From assembly GCF_028858725.1 (NCBI RefSeq), contig NC_084766.1, positions 20,562,501 to 20,626,500 of the forward strand: a DNA stretch of 64,000 nt. Reading direction: 5' to 3'. A program made the position numbers and the translations under genes. Every line of letters begins with the position of its first letter. Position 1 is the first letter of the stretch. The notes below the pieces were generated by a model. The model was not told the DNA's origin. It did not search any database and worked only from the letters and a program-made list of their open reading frames with translations. Shown piece after piece: positions 11,466-23,399 of the stretch. The DNA is from Colius striatus. Taxonomy: Eukaryota; Chordata; Aves; Coliiformes; Coliidae.

Positions 11466-14400
11466 ATGTGGTGTCTCCTCCTCCTGGTCTGCTCCCAAGG
11501 AATTGTCTTTTCAACAGGATTCACAACACCTCGCACTCTGAACTCAGACACAAGCCCACACAGGAAGAGTCGCAACCCTGAATGTTTTATGAACGTTGTA
11601 AGTTGGGTCACCTTCTCCCCCTTTCTTTCTAAATCGTCTCTCACAGTACCAGTACCACTATCTCATCACTAACAAGGCCTGTCAGGAAGCTAAGAAGAGG
11701 CTCTTTCACATTTTCCATTTTCCCAACCTTCTTTTTCCAAAATAGCTTCATCAGGGTCATCACTGCAACAAGGGCTGGCTCTGAATGTGCCAGGGACAGA
11801 TATGACTTTCATGCACTGTTTGAGGACAACACTGCAACAGAGGGTGCTGGCTGCTACTTTTGGCTCTAAGGCCAAGGAACTCCTAGAACCTCCTGAGGTG
11901 CATTGTATATCATGGCTACTGAATTTTGATCCCAACAATAAGACTTGATCCCGGACTGTGGCCAAAGCACAGATTACAGACTACAGTCCATATCAAACTG
12001 AATAAAAGACTTTCGTTGCCTGAATTTTGGGTAAATGTAACAGATATATAGAATAGAATTTCTTTTTTTTTCCATAGAATGATAGGGGTTGGATTTCTTA
12101 TGTTTAAGTGGAACTTTTTGTATTCCAGCTTCATCCCATTACCCATTGTCCTGTTGCTAGATACAACAGAAAAAAGGAATGTCCCAACCTCCTGACACCC
12201 ACCCTTTAGATATTTATAAATGTCAATGAGAGCCTTCCTCAGTCTTCTCCTCTCCAAGCTAAACAGTCCCAGGTCTCACAGCCTTTCCTCATAAGAGAGA
12301 TACTTCAGTCACCTCATCACCTTGCTAGCCCTTCACTGGACTCTCTCCAGCAGTTCTCTGTCCTTGAGCTGAGGAGCCCAGAACTGGACACAGGACTCCA
12401 GACGAGGCCTCACCAGGACAGAGTAGAGGGGGAGCAGAACCTCCCTTGACCTGCTGGCCACACTCTTCTTGATGCATCCCAGGATGCCATTGGCCTTCTT
12501 GGCCACGAGGGCACATTGCTGGCTCATGGTTAGTTTATTATCAATCAGGACTCCCTGGTCTCTTTCAGCAGAGCTGCTCTTCATCAGTTCGACCCCCAGC
12601 CTGTACTGGTGCATGGGGTTGTTCCTTCCCAGATGCAGGGCCCTGCCCTTGGCCTTGTTGAACCTCATGAGGTTCCTCTCTGCACAACTCTCAAGCCAGT
12701 CAAGATCCCGCTGAATGGCAGCACAGCCTCTGGGGAATCTGCCAGTCCTCCCAGTTTGGTGTCAAAATGATGAACATTAAGTCGGGCCATGCCTCATGAT
12801 GCTTGGCCATGCCTCATGACACTTGTTTTTAGTCACCTTTCTCAACACATATTGGTATTTTGTGCTACCACACAAAAAAGGACTGCAAACCTGAGAGTAT
12901 CAGCCTAGAGGAAATCTGAATGCTCCTATACAAACAGGCTGAGATGCCAGAGAGAATTCCTTTGCAGTGGAGTCAAAGGCTGGTTTCTAGTCTCAAAGGA
13001 AGGAAATTCCTCCCCTTCTGTAACAATCTGTTTCAGCAATACACTGGCAAGGGAGGCTGAACCTCTTCTTCAAAGAGTAGAGTCTCACAACACAAAGTAA
13101 TCCAAGACCCATTGCTCAAAATCACCAAAAATTTCCTCACAGTACATGCAAAATTAGGTGTAGATGGTCTCATCAATTCCTTAGAGACAAGAACTCCACC
13201 CTTGTTTGTCTTGCCTGCATGGCTTATCTAACTTTGAGCCATAATGAGTTCTTTCTTGCTAAACCCCATATTTTTTGGCACTGGTTTATAGAGATATTGC
13301 TACATGTTTACTCTATCGAAATGTATGATCTGTGTCACCCTTGAAAAACATGATCAGCTATCTCCCAAAAGGTTTGCTATATGATACAGTTCTGCTTTTT
13401 CCCACAATATGGGGTCAAATAACAGAAACATAGAATCACAGTATGGTTTGGGTTGGAAGGGACCTTAAAGATCATCTCATTTCAATCCCCTTGCCATGGG
13501 CAGGGACAACTTCTACTTGACAAGGTTACTCAAAGCCCCATCCAATGTGACCTTGAGTGCTGCCAGGGATGAGGCATCCACAGCCTCTTTGAGCAACCTG
13601 TTCCAGCGCTTCACTGCTCTCACAGTAAATAAATACCAGACAACTACCACCTGAACAGGTCTGAAGAAGACTTGGAGGCATTTTTTTACAAGATTTGTAA
13701 TAGTTTTTCTTAGCCTTGGGCCCTGTGGCCAGGAACTTTGCATTACCATCACAGAACAGGCACATCCACCCTGTTCAGCTTGGTTACCCTGCAAAACAGG
13801 ACAACTTGCATGCTTGCCAACTCTCCTTTGGCTTCCCACAGAGTGAAATTATCAGATATCATGGATATCCCAGTGAGGAGTATCAAGTTACCACTGAGGA
13901 TGGATACATTCTTGGTGTTTTCAGAATTCCAGCTGGAAGGAACAACAAAAATACAGGTATGACACAGCTACAGGCCGTAAGAAAAGTCCAAGAGCTGACT
14001 CTTACATGGGTCCCCATCTTTCTCCTTTGCACATATAATGGCATGTTCCACACCTTTCAGTCTCAGCAAGGGCAGCAGTCTGAAATGTGGCCTGAATTAT
14101 GAATTCATAAGAAATCCACATTCAGTGCTTCTTTCCTTGTTTTCAGATTTTTATAACAGTTTTGTTATATCCCCTTTTTTTTCTCTCATGTGGGTCAATG
14201 GAGGTGTTGTGGTTTAGGCCCATCAGGGAACAAAAGACCACGATTAGCCTCAAGTACCAAAGACCTGAGGATTGCCAAAGGGCAGGGAGAGCTCAATTGC
14301 CACTTAAGGTCCAGGACAAAACAGACCAGGTAGCACCAACTAAAGCATAACCATAAAACCCCAAAACCAAAATAAAACAACACAGAGAGGTACAACAATG

Positions 14401-17400
14401 ACGAGTCCAACCAGCTCTTTAAGACCATCTTCTCCCCACTCCTCTCCTCTTCCCAGGCTCAGAGCCCTGATCCCAGGTTTTTTACCTCCTCCTCCCTAAA
14501 CGATCCAGGGGGGCAGGGAGTGGGGGTTTCAGTCAGTCTATTCCTGATGGTTTCTACCATTTGTCCCTCCTCAGGGCAGGTGGGCTCTGCACCAGTCCTC
14601 CCTGCAAGTCTCTGGGGTACCTCACACACACGGCAGCCCTGCATGGGCTGCTCTGACGTGCATTTATCCCAAAGGCTGCAGCTCCTTTCTGCCTCTCGTG
14701 TGGGGCTGCTTTGCGGCGCGCAGGCTCCAGCATGGCCTGTGCCATGGCCACCTCCTCACACAGTCCCTCACCCGTCCAGGTGCTCTCACATGGAGCTGCT
14801 GGTGGCTCTCAGTCCTGCCATGGCCCTGCATGGGTTGCAGGGGTACAGCTGCGTTCTCACCACGGCTTGCAGAGGAGTCTCTGGTCTGGTGCTCCTCCTT
14901 CCTTCCTCCTTCTCTGACTGTGGGGTCCACGTGGTTGCCTCCATCTTGTATCACTCTTACACCTCCTGCCAGCACTTCAAATTTCTGTCCCTAAATAGTG
15001 ATGGCAGAGGTGCCAGATTGGCCCAGCCAGGCCAGAGGTGGGTCTGAACCCAGGAACTGGGGGAGAGTCCAAAAACTCTTTACTGAATCTTTACTGCAAC
15101 CCCCCTCCCCCTGTTACCAAGCAAAAGCTGCTCCTTGCTAAACCATGACAGGAGGGTTTGGGAGACTGAATTTAGAGAGGTCTTGCATTAATACCCTAAG
15201 TAATACATAATTTAAAATAGAAGCCTCTCAGGTTGGGCATACGAATATAAATTCCCAGCCTTCTGAAGGACAGAGATATTCTCAAGGAAGGTGATAAGAA
15301 ATCAGGTCATTAATGAAAATTAAACACATTTAATCTGTTTCATCATATTTTCCGATAGGAATAAAAATAAATGAATGGAACAAAAAAAAAGAATATCCAG
15401 AATTTGGGAAACTCTGGATACTAGTATTTTGTTTATTACTCCTTGTTAGAGTTATAGAACAATCTGATTTGGATGTCTCTTCCTATTTGGATCTCCTGTT
15501 TTGGAGACCATCTGGACCAGCCTCACTCCCAAAGGTTAACCAGGCCTCTCAAGCCCTGCTCAGTTGGTTACTGAATAAACATAAGGGTAGATACACTTAT
15601 TTGGGTGAATTATTCTTCAGCTTCCATACACTATTTTGCCTTCAGGAGTTTTCAGCTGTGGGTAGATGGTTTGAATATTGAAACCTGTGAGCTAGCCTTC
15701 TACTACAAGAGGCCTGTGGACAGGCCTCCTCATTAAGTTCTTTATTTGCCAGTCCTGTAATGAAATGGTTATGAAATGTTATGAAATTGTTCATTCTTGC
15801 ATGGAACAAATATTTCAGGTTTCTTAGACCAATATCTATGCATAGTTCTCCTCTTAGCTTCTTGAAGAAGGAAAGATTTAAAACCTCTCTCAAACTAAAC
15901 TCTGCACCCCAAGCTTAAATACACTTTAACTGAAGTTTGACATAAGAATATTTTCATATTTTTCAGGTCAAAAGCCTGTAGTCTTCCTACTGCATGCTTT
16001 TCTAGGAGATGCCACCCACTGGATTTCTAACCTGCCCAACAACAGCCTGGGCTTCCTCCTTGCAGATGCTGGCTTTGATGTCTGGATGGGAAACAGCCGA
16101 GGGAACACTTGGTCTTTAAAACACAAGACCCTTAAGCCCTGCCAGAAAGAGTTCTGGAGATTCAGGTACTCTATAGAGGGAGAATTACTCAAGACAGAAA
16201 CCGTTGAGGCAACTATGTAGCTTCAGACTAATGTTTTTTATCCAAATCAGCATCAGAACAAGGTCTACACCAGCTGAGAAGAATAAAGAACCAGATGAAG
16301 AAAGATACTCACTACTAATCAGGATTGAGTGCATTGACAAGGGCAGAGATTTCAGACTGGGAAATTTAATGGCATGCTGAGGAAAAGGGAAACAGTACCA
16401 TAAGAACAAGAACCTCAGCTGGAACAGGCTTAGCAAGCTTTCCTTAGGGCTCTCTGGTCTCTCACAGTTGGATTCAATCAAGAGGGAATTGTGTTCTTTA
16501 ACCCATGCTCATGAAAGCACCAATTAAGTTCAGTTCCCCAAGGGCTGCAACTGACAGGCAAAACTGCTACTTCTTGTTCAGAGAGTCCAAGGCATCAGGC
16601 AGCCTGATAGTACAGCTGCATCCCTCTACTCCCTTCCCCAACTCAAGTAAGAATGTAGAAAGAGTGTGCAACTTTGTCTTTCAATGGGTTCTGCTTGGTG
16701 CAATGAGCAAAACTGACATTCACTGTGATAGCAGAATAATCTGCCAGCTTTTCTGTGTTTCTTTCGTGTAGCTTTGATGAAATGGGTAAATACGATATTC
16801 CCGCAGAGCTGTACTTCATCATGAATAAAACTGGACAGAAGGATGTATACTATATCGGCCACTCTGAAGGCTCAACAGCAGGTAATGTCAGAATTTTCAA
16901 GGTTCTCAACCATCTAGGTTTCCATTTGATGAACAGGTAGGTCTACTCATTGATTCAGTTGTTTTTCTTGTTTGTGGAGAGCTAGCAAATGTAGAGGTTG
17001 AGATTTGGAAAATATGCAAAACTTCTCTAGTAGCAGCTATGATTACCCTTAGTAAACAAAGAACCATAATTGCAGATCCAAACATACTTCAACTTTTTAA
17101 AGTGGTTGTTTAGTGAGAACTCCAGATACTGGTACTAGGTATTTTTCTTAAATTCTCAGCAACAGGAATATTCATTAAGTTAACCTTTTGTATTAAGATA
17201 TGCAATTGTGAACAGGATTGTGAGCCTTGTGAACAGGAAAGAAAAACTGAAAAGATAAAACATATATAATACATAACTTCAAATATCAGAAGACAAGGAA
17301 AAAGAACCTCAGCATTACTAAATTATGTGACTTAATGACAATCTTACAATTTAAAGCACAGTTCATGAGTGGCTGTAACTGGCCACATTACTGTTTAAAA

Positions 17401-20400
17401 AGATAATGACAGAGACTGAAAATTAGGAAATTAAAAAAAAAAGTTAACTTACTTTGTCTTAGTCCCAGTACTTAATGGCCTCTGAATGAAACAAGCTTCT
17501 TTTAACATCATCTGAAAGTCCCCGATGTTTATGGCTTATGTGTAAGATCCATGAATGGGCAATGATTACAAATGAGCAACTACCAGTACAAAGGACCCAG
17601 AAAAAAAAAGAGGGAAATGTGGGAAAATCCTATACTGTTACAGCTCCAGACCTTTTCTTCCTTTTGCTCTCTTAAGAGTATTTAGAGACCCTCATGGCAA
17701 AAAAAAAAAATAACCATCTAGGCTTTCTTCAGCTGCCTTTGATGCAAACGATCAATTGAAAGCACTCAAAGCTTCCTCTATTCAGATAATTATTCTACAA
17801 CTTCATGGAAACATAAATAAACATAGACCTTTAGAGACTATAATCTGAAAACCTTTTATTTCTCAGGTTTTTTTAAACTTTAAAGGCAATTGATTTTATC
17901 ATGAAAACCTCATTGTTGCCTACAAAAACTACTCTGATAAAGGCAAAGTCCAGACATGCTCTAATACTCAGAATGAAGTTCACATCCCAAATAAAATTAG
18001 TTTCAGGACTTAGCTTCAACACTTGCCTTAAGTAAAACATGCAGCACAAACATGGCCAAGAGAGAATGGCCTGCAAATGTAGCCTCACTTCATTTTTTCT
18101 GCCTACGGCTTATTTATTTATTTTATCTGTGGAAGATGTCTTCACTAACTCAGTCTGTCTTTTCCATGTTTGAAGGCTTCATAGCTTTTTCTACGTATCC
18201 TGAGCTGGCTAAACGGGTGAAAATGTTCTGTGGTCTGGGCCCAGTAGTCACAGCTTCATATGCTACAAGCCCTCTGATTAAGATCACAGATGTTCCTGCA
18301 CCACTGCTCAGGGTATGTCAATTTTATTTCTAAGAGGTGCTGTGCTTCACGGTTCACTCAATGTGACACAAAATATTCACAAGCAGGTGACGTAGTGATA
18401 TTGAGCTCAGAATGATTTGAATGCTCTTGAAAAATCTATTTTCAAACTGTGGAGAAAACACTGGAGATACAGAGCTTGTAGCAGCAGGTCCTAGTGGAGC
18501 ATGAGGCCCGTGAAATTCTGTTTTTATCGTAGGATTCTTGCTATTAACTAGTATTCTGCTGGCCTCATGTAGGAGGAACTAAACAGAGCTGCAGTAACAA
18601 CCATAACAACTTCTGGAACTTCAGAAATGAGTGAGAGCGTTGAGGTCATTACACTAGAAATGGAGGGATTGCTTCCTCCAGGATTGATGTCTGTTGTATA
18701 AAGAAGGATAAATGTTATGCACTATGGGAAACAAGCAGTTTTAAAGGATACTGAGAGGACAAGCTGTTTTAGCAGTCTTTGAATACTGAGTTGGGAGGCT
18801 AGGCTATTAACTGAAGTTTTATCTATAAAATACTCTTGTAACAAGAAAAAAAATTAAAAACTTGTGCTTTTCCATTCCCTCAGTTAGCATTTGGCTGCAA
18901 AGGAGCCTTCCACCAGATTGAATTTCTGAAAGGACCTGCGACACAGTTCTGTACAAGCCTGGATAAGTTTTGTGGTCATATACTCAGTTACATAGCTGGA
19001 GGCACCATAAAAAATCTGAACACAGTGAGTATATGAAAGAACACCTACTCAAAACAAAACTAAAGTATTTTAGAATTTACACTTGTGCATTCTAGCCTTA
19101 TGCAGTGGCTGTTACGCATGTACATGAACCACAATGTAATTCTCAGCAGACTGAGGGAATACAGGGACATTACATGGTGCAAGCAGCGCCAAACAGAACT
19201 ACAACTAATGATGGATGGGATCAACCACCAGGCACATTCCAATCCCAGAAAGAAAGGACTGAATTCATTTTGGATCTATGTTGCATATGGCAATAGATGT
19301 GCTCTCTTTTGGGGCTAAGTTGACCAGAACTTGGTCATACACAGATGGTCTTTAAAAAGAGCTAATGGATGATGGAATCAGACTTCTTGGTAATACAGTT
19401 CCCAGTTTCCTTCCTTAGCATGCAGACATCAGGGTCCTCTGAACACTGGAATAATTAAAAGACAGGAAAAAGCTTGTTTTCTCATCCCACTTTTTAGACT
19501 ACTTGCACTAGAACTTAGTCCCAAAGAAGTACTGTAAGAGTCATTTTCCCATTTTTGTTGTCCTTAAAACTGAGCCCAACAGCTTAATCCACAACATGTA
19601 GAGCTACAGAAAGTCTATGCCTGAGGACTGCAACACACCTACAGTGAAATTCACAAAGACTAGTTAGAGGGGATAGGAGAGACAGGTGAGTTGTTCTTAT
19701 GCTTGTCAACATATGAATGCTGTTGTATGTTTTAAATCTACTTTACAGTGGCCAAAGTATGCAGAAGCTGGACTGTATAATGTTTATTACTGCAATATCT
19801 GTAAAGACTGGGGCTCAGTTTTCTCTATCTGTAACCACTTGTAAAGGCACATATGGGAAAGCAGTGAGAATAAAGGTTCAATGCAAAAGCAATAAAAGGC
19901 ATTACAACTCTTTTGATTTGCAGAGCTAAACCATTAAGGCTCTTTCCTAACGTAGGTTAAGTCACTAATGTGGTTCTCAGAGCAAGATAACAAGTCTGAG
20001 GAATTCGAGGAGATTAAATTGAAACATCCCCTTAGCAGAACTATAAAAAAGCAAAGGAGAAAGAAAACTGCTTTGTAAGCTGCCTTCTTTAGCACTAGAA
20101 GTAAAGTGAAGAGAAAAACTAATCTTCAAGGGGCTGATACATGCATGGGGGTTTTAACATAGCAGCAATATGTTGCTCAAGTCCTTCAAAGATTTATTCT
20201 GTCACAACACTGAATCACTGACATAATAACACTACTTTCTTTCCAGAGCCGAATAGACACATACGTAGGACATTCCCCTGCTGGAACATCAGTACAGAAC
20301 ATTATTCACTGGCGTCAGGTATAACTGTGTACTGAGGTATAAACAGACTTACTATTGCTTTTTATGCAGCCAACAGCCTACAGGGTAATCCACAGGCAGT

Positions 20401-23399
20401 GGATCTGGGAAACTGCCCATTGCATCTTCTCACATGATGCCACAAGCACCTGCCACAGAGGGAACATAGTTTCCCATGGCTCACCAGACCATTACCTGAA
20501 TTGCCCCTTTAGTGTCAGGCATTGAGATTTCCCCAGGGCACCAGGGCTTTCTGCAAGTTGGCTCTAATGGATTCCAGTCTTACAGCCTTTATGTGTGAAG
20601 ACATTTGCCTTGAATGCTGCAGAAGTGAATGCAAGCACAGTCTAGGCACTTGCAGGCAGTAGGAGGACAGTGGAAACTTGAGCAGCCAGGGGATGAGCCA
20701 GACAAAGAAGTAATGCAGCTTAAAGTTTTTCTCCCAGAAGGTTAATTGCAGCCTGGATCACCTCCCAAAGCCAGTTAAACATATAAGCAATTGTGCTGGC
20801 ATAATGGAAAGGGAAAAACCGACTTGTATGGTGCATGGCAAGCAACCGTGCTCCACAGAGATGTTCCCAATAGCCATTTTTTTTCCATAGCCCTTTTAGT
20901 CATTCGTGTCGTTGTCCAGATCCTGAATTCCAGTTGTATAAAGTTGGGTTTCTTCTTACACACTGACAAATCTTGGCTTATTCTGCCCATGGTCTGAATC
21001 AGACCAGGATAAGCCATCTGTAGCTAATACATCACTACATGTGTCTAGGTGCACCTGCTAGGCCAGATTATATCTGTATACATCTTATAGGCAGACTCCC
21101 CATTTCTGAAAACAATTTGGTCTAGAATATAGATGTACTCCAGAGAGCTTTCCTGACAAACATTCCAAAGTCAGTCCTGTAGGATAAAGCTACTCAGAGC
21201 AATTAACAAACCATTGATAGACAGTGCCTTTATAGCTTGTTTTGCCATCCTCTAACAAAGCCAAGTGGCTACAAAGCAAATGTAGATACAGCAGGACAGA
21301 AGAAAATACCAAAGGCAATACAGGAAGCAGATTTGTAGCACCTTCACAGATACTTGAATCCTTGAAGTCAAGATTTTCTAGACTTGCAGCTTCTGACTTT
21401 GTCTTATTCTATATTACATACAGCCACTCAAATGAAATTACTTGTCAGATGTATGTGAAAAACAAAATGACAAAAAGAAATACACCACCTCAAAGAAAAA
21501 AGTAAATCAGAAAACTAAACCAAAACCCGAATAGATGTACTTAACTCTTTAGTCAGTTCCTATAGGGCATATATCATCTCTTTTAGACTCAAGAAAACTA
21601 ATGTCCTGTGTTCCACATCAAAACTGCTGTCAGAGCACAACTCGTATAGTCAAACTCTTTTACAAACAGAGGCTCTGTACCTGTTGCCACTGCTGTGAGC
21701 AAACCAGATAGAACTGGCAGACAAAAGACAAAATGAGTAAGGAGAGATCTTACATTCTGCTAGACTGGTAATAGCCATGACAGCTTCTAGATATCCAGGT
21801 CCTCTTTCCATGTGATAGCTGAACCAAACTGCACCATGAACAGAGACATTGCTTCAGTTAACTAAGATAGTCAAGCAAAATTTTAATAACATTCCAAGGG
21901 TGGTGGCTGAGAATCAGGAGGGGAAGTAAATAAAAGGGAAGACAAAGAAGCCACTCACCCTACAATGCATCCTCAGTATCCCTAGAAACCTGCTGCAAGA
22001 GGAAGAAGCGGGGGTAACCCACAGTCTGCTGCCTGAGCCTTGGCTTCAATCACAGGCAGGAAAATGCCTCCTACATTCTTTTTCTTGGTCTCTCAATACA
22101 CACATTTTATCTATTCTTTTAACAGGTAATAAAGGCAGGCCAACTCCAGGCTTTTGACTATGGCTCTAAGGAAAACACGAAAAAATATAACCAGGTAAGG
22201 CAATACAATTTCCCTGAGAACTCATCTCCAAGCTCTGGCTAAACTAAGAACAGAAAAATTCACTTTTTAGCACCTTGAATGCTAGAGAAAGAGGGAGAGA
22301 GTCATCTGAGATAAAGTTTCACTTGAACCTAGTACTCGTAAGTGTAAAAAGTCTATTCACAGACAGTGCATAGACAGATCGTTGCAGATAGCTGACAAAA
22401 GTTCATTCAGCTCCCCTACTGATGTCAATTTACTCACTGTTTCCAAAAAGTCTAAGAGACACATAAAAATCCGAGGACTAGATGATTATGAAGCTCTTGG
22501 TTCCCCCAAAATCATCAAGATCTGTCTTTCAGTTAAGGGAGAAATCTCACAGATATGGGAACCTCTGCAATTGTCTGACAAATATTTCACATTTAACAAG
22601 CATGTTTGTCTTGCAGTAACATTTGCTGTACAAGGGCAGGCTGCTTTTCACAGACAAAAAGGCTCTAGAGTTGTAATCAGTCACTTCTACCCATGGACAC
22701 TGTCTCAGAAATTTTCTGGAGATAAATTATAAAAGGGCAAAATATTTCCTTACCACTGAAGTCTCGAGCCTGACAGTTAGCACCAACAGTTGCACTTCGT
22801 GCCCCAACAAGACTTAAAGGTCTTCCCACCCTAAATATACACACGGATAAGCTCCATAGTCTTTGCTTGATAAATACAGACACTGATCTTTCCATATCCC
22901 CACCTCTGAAGGGCACAAGCAGGTGTTAAACTGCAGGACAACTCTTAAGCCATGCGTTAAGAGAAGACACGGGAACAGGATGGATTGTTCCTTTTCATAG
23001 TCAAAAGGAAATGGAGTTGGGGCAACAGACAGTAAGAGCAGCCTTCATCCTCATGGTTTTACTGTAGTAAGTGCAGAAAGGAAAGAGATGCTTGCACACA
23101 ATCCTTTTTCTAAACACAACTTCTGAAACAACAGCTTTCACTCAGGTCTCCTCCCTTTCTTACAGTCTTCTCCTCCTGTGTACGAGATAGAGAAGATAAG
23201 CATGCCAATTGCTGTTTGGAGTGGTGGACTTGACAAATTTGCAGATCCAAAAGACATGGCAAAGCTGCTTCCTCGGATTTCTAATCTCATTTACCATGAG
23301 CATTTTCCCCACTGGGGACATCTTGATTTCATCTGGGGCCTTGATGCAACTGAGAAAATGTATCACAAAATCATTGAACTACTGACAAAATATTTTTGA
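11466..23399 (+). CDS. Lipase B: secreted acid lipase (LIPM/LIPA-like), complete, 402 aa
   Basis: Seen: nine coding exons at 11466-11597, 13842-13956, 15967-16165, 16772-16881, 18176-18312, 18884-19024, 20247-20318, 22126-22194 and 23166-23399. All have GT-AG borders, compatible phases and family-typical sizes (115, 199, 110, 137, 72, 234 bp). The start ATG is the first in exon 2 and opens a signal peptide ([16 protein letters not shown]). Then come the N-lobe ([16 protein letters not shown]), the [19 protein letters not shown] core, the nucleophile elbow YIGHSEGST, the catalytic Asp in DKFADPKD and the catalytic His in [10 protein letters not shown]. Known family role: alpha/beta-hydrolase cleaving triglycerides or cholesteryl esters, secreted or lysosomal. 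Oddities: the oxyanion-hole dipeptide normally His-Gly (QHG) reads LHAFLG, with Ala for Gly; the Cys loop of exon 7 (FCTSLDKFC) is two residues shorter than in LIPM; exon 9 is one codon short. Possible poly(A) signal AATAAA at 23490. Activity is unproven; the frame is fully open. Confidence 0.9.
12071..12765 (-). mobile_element. CR1 LINE remnant (ORF2 C-terminus), in intron 2 of lipase B
   Basis: On the minus strand it encodes pieces of the CR1 reverse transcriptase C-terminal region: [48 protein letters not shown] and YKYLKGGC. The order is that of CR1 ORF2, followed by its short 3' end near 12071. The 3' part has an internal deletion and the frame is interrupted, so the copy is dead. The matching intron of lipase C (42641-43225) is only 585 bp and lacks it, so the insertion most likely followed the B/C duplication, unless C lost it. 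Confidence 0.9.
12783..12828 (+). repeat. Short tandem duplication, about 22-24 bp, two copies
   Basis: The motif GGCCATGCCTCATGA occurs twice in direct succession with slightly different tails, directly next to the upstream (5'-truncated) edge of the CR1 copy. It may be a replication-slippage scar. Confidence 0.7.
13426..13660 (-). mobile_element. CR1 LINE 3' end in intron 2 of lipase B
   Basis: Starts with the hallmark reverse-complement CR1 end (ATAGAATCACAGTATGGTTT, then GGGTTGGAAGGGACCTTA). On the minus strand it encodes the CR1 ORF2 tail, [18 protein letters not shown] and LDGALSNLV. It belongs to a different CR1 subfamily from the neighbour at 12071, judging by the different 3' end. 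Truncated at its 5' side. Absent from the paralogous intron of lipase C. Confidence 0.88.
14205..15150 (+). mobile_element. Solo LTR of an avian ERVL-like retrovirus, 946 bp, with 5-bp target duplication
   Basis: The ends are TGTTGTGGTTTAG and CTAAACCATGACA, a near-perfect inverted pair in the TG...CA style of avian LTRs. They are flanked on both sides by GGAGG (14200-14204 and 15151-15155), a 5-bp target-site duplication. The interior is GC-richer than its surroundings and has no retroviral coding genes, so it is a solo LTR left by recombination between two LTRs. The first bases resemble the TguLTR5 type, which suggests plus orientation, but the near-palindromic ends make this uncertain. It lies in intron 3 of lipase B and is missing from the 234-bp intron 3 of lipase C, so it is probably younger than that duplication. 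Confidence 0.85.
16882..18175 (+). other. Intron 5 of lipase B
   Basis: No exon or classifiable transposon seen. A run of 13 A sits near 17700. The acceptor ends TGTTTGAAG, preceded by a pyrimidine-rich stretch (CAGTCTGTCTTTTCC). Confidence 0.5.
19025..20246 (+). other. Intron 7 of lipase B
   Basis: Anonymous for most of its length. The last 90 bases or so (from about 20160) become nearly identical to the end of the corresponding intron of lipase C (from about 47490), marking the start of a high-identity tract. Confidence 0.5.
20319..22125 (+). other. Intron 8 of lipase B, first 465 bp nearly identical to lipase C
   Basis: From 20319 to about 20783 it matches 47646 to about 48110 with roughly 22 differences by hand count. 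Beyond that point similarity falls off abruptly. Near 21840-21920 and 48650-48730 there is again recognisable but weaker similarity. No exon seen. Confidence 0.6.
22195..23165 (+). other. Intron 9 of lipase B, second half nearly identical to lipase C
   Basis: From about 22860 to the exon 10 acceptor the sequence matches 50115-50428 almost base for base (for example CTGATCTTTCCATATCCCCA in both). The first half of the intron is clearly diverged. The identity runs on into exon 10. Confidence 0.7.

Noticed and set aside
12333-12668. Minus-strand open frame of 111 codons in lipase B intron 2
   Set aside because: It is a CR1 reverse-transcriptase tail, not a host gene.
14520-15047. 175-codon open frame on the plus strand
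   Set aside because: Lies wholly inside the solo LTR at 14205-15150, is GC-rich and has no recognisable domain.
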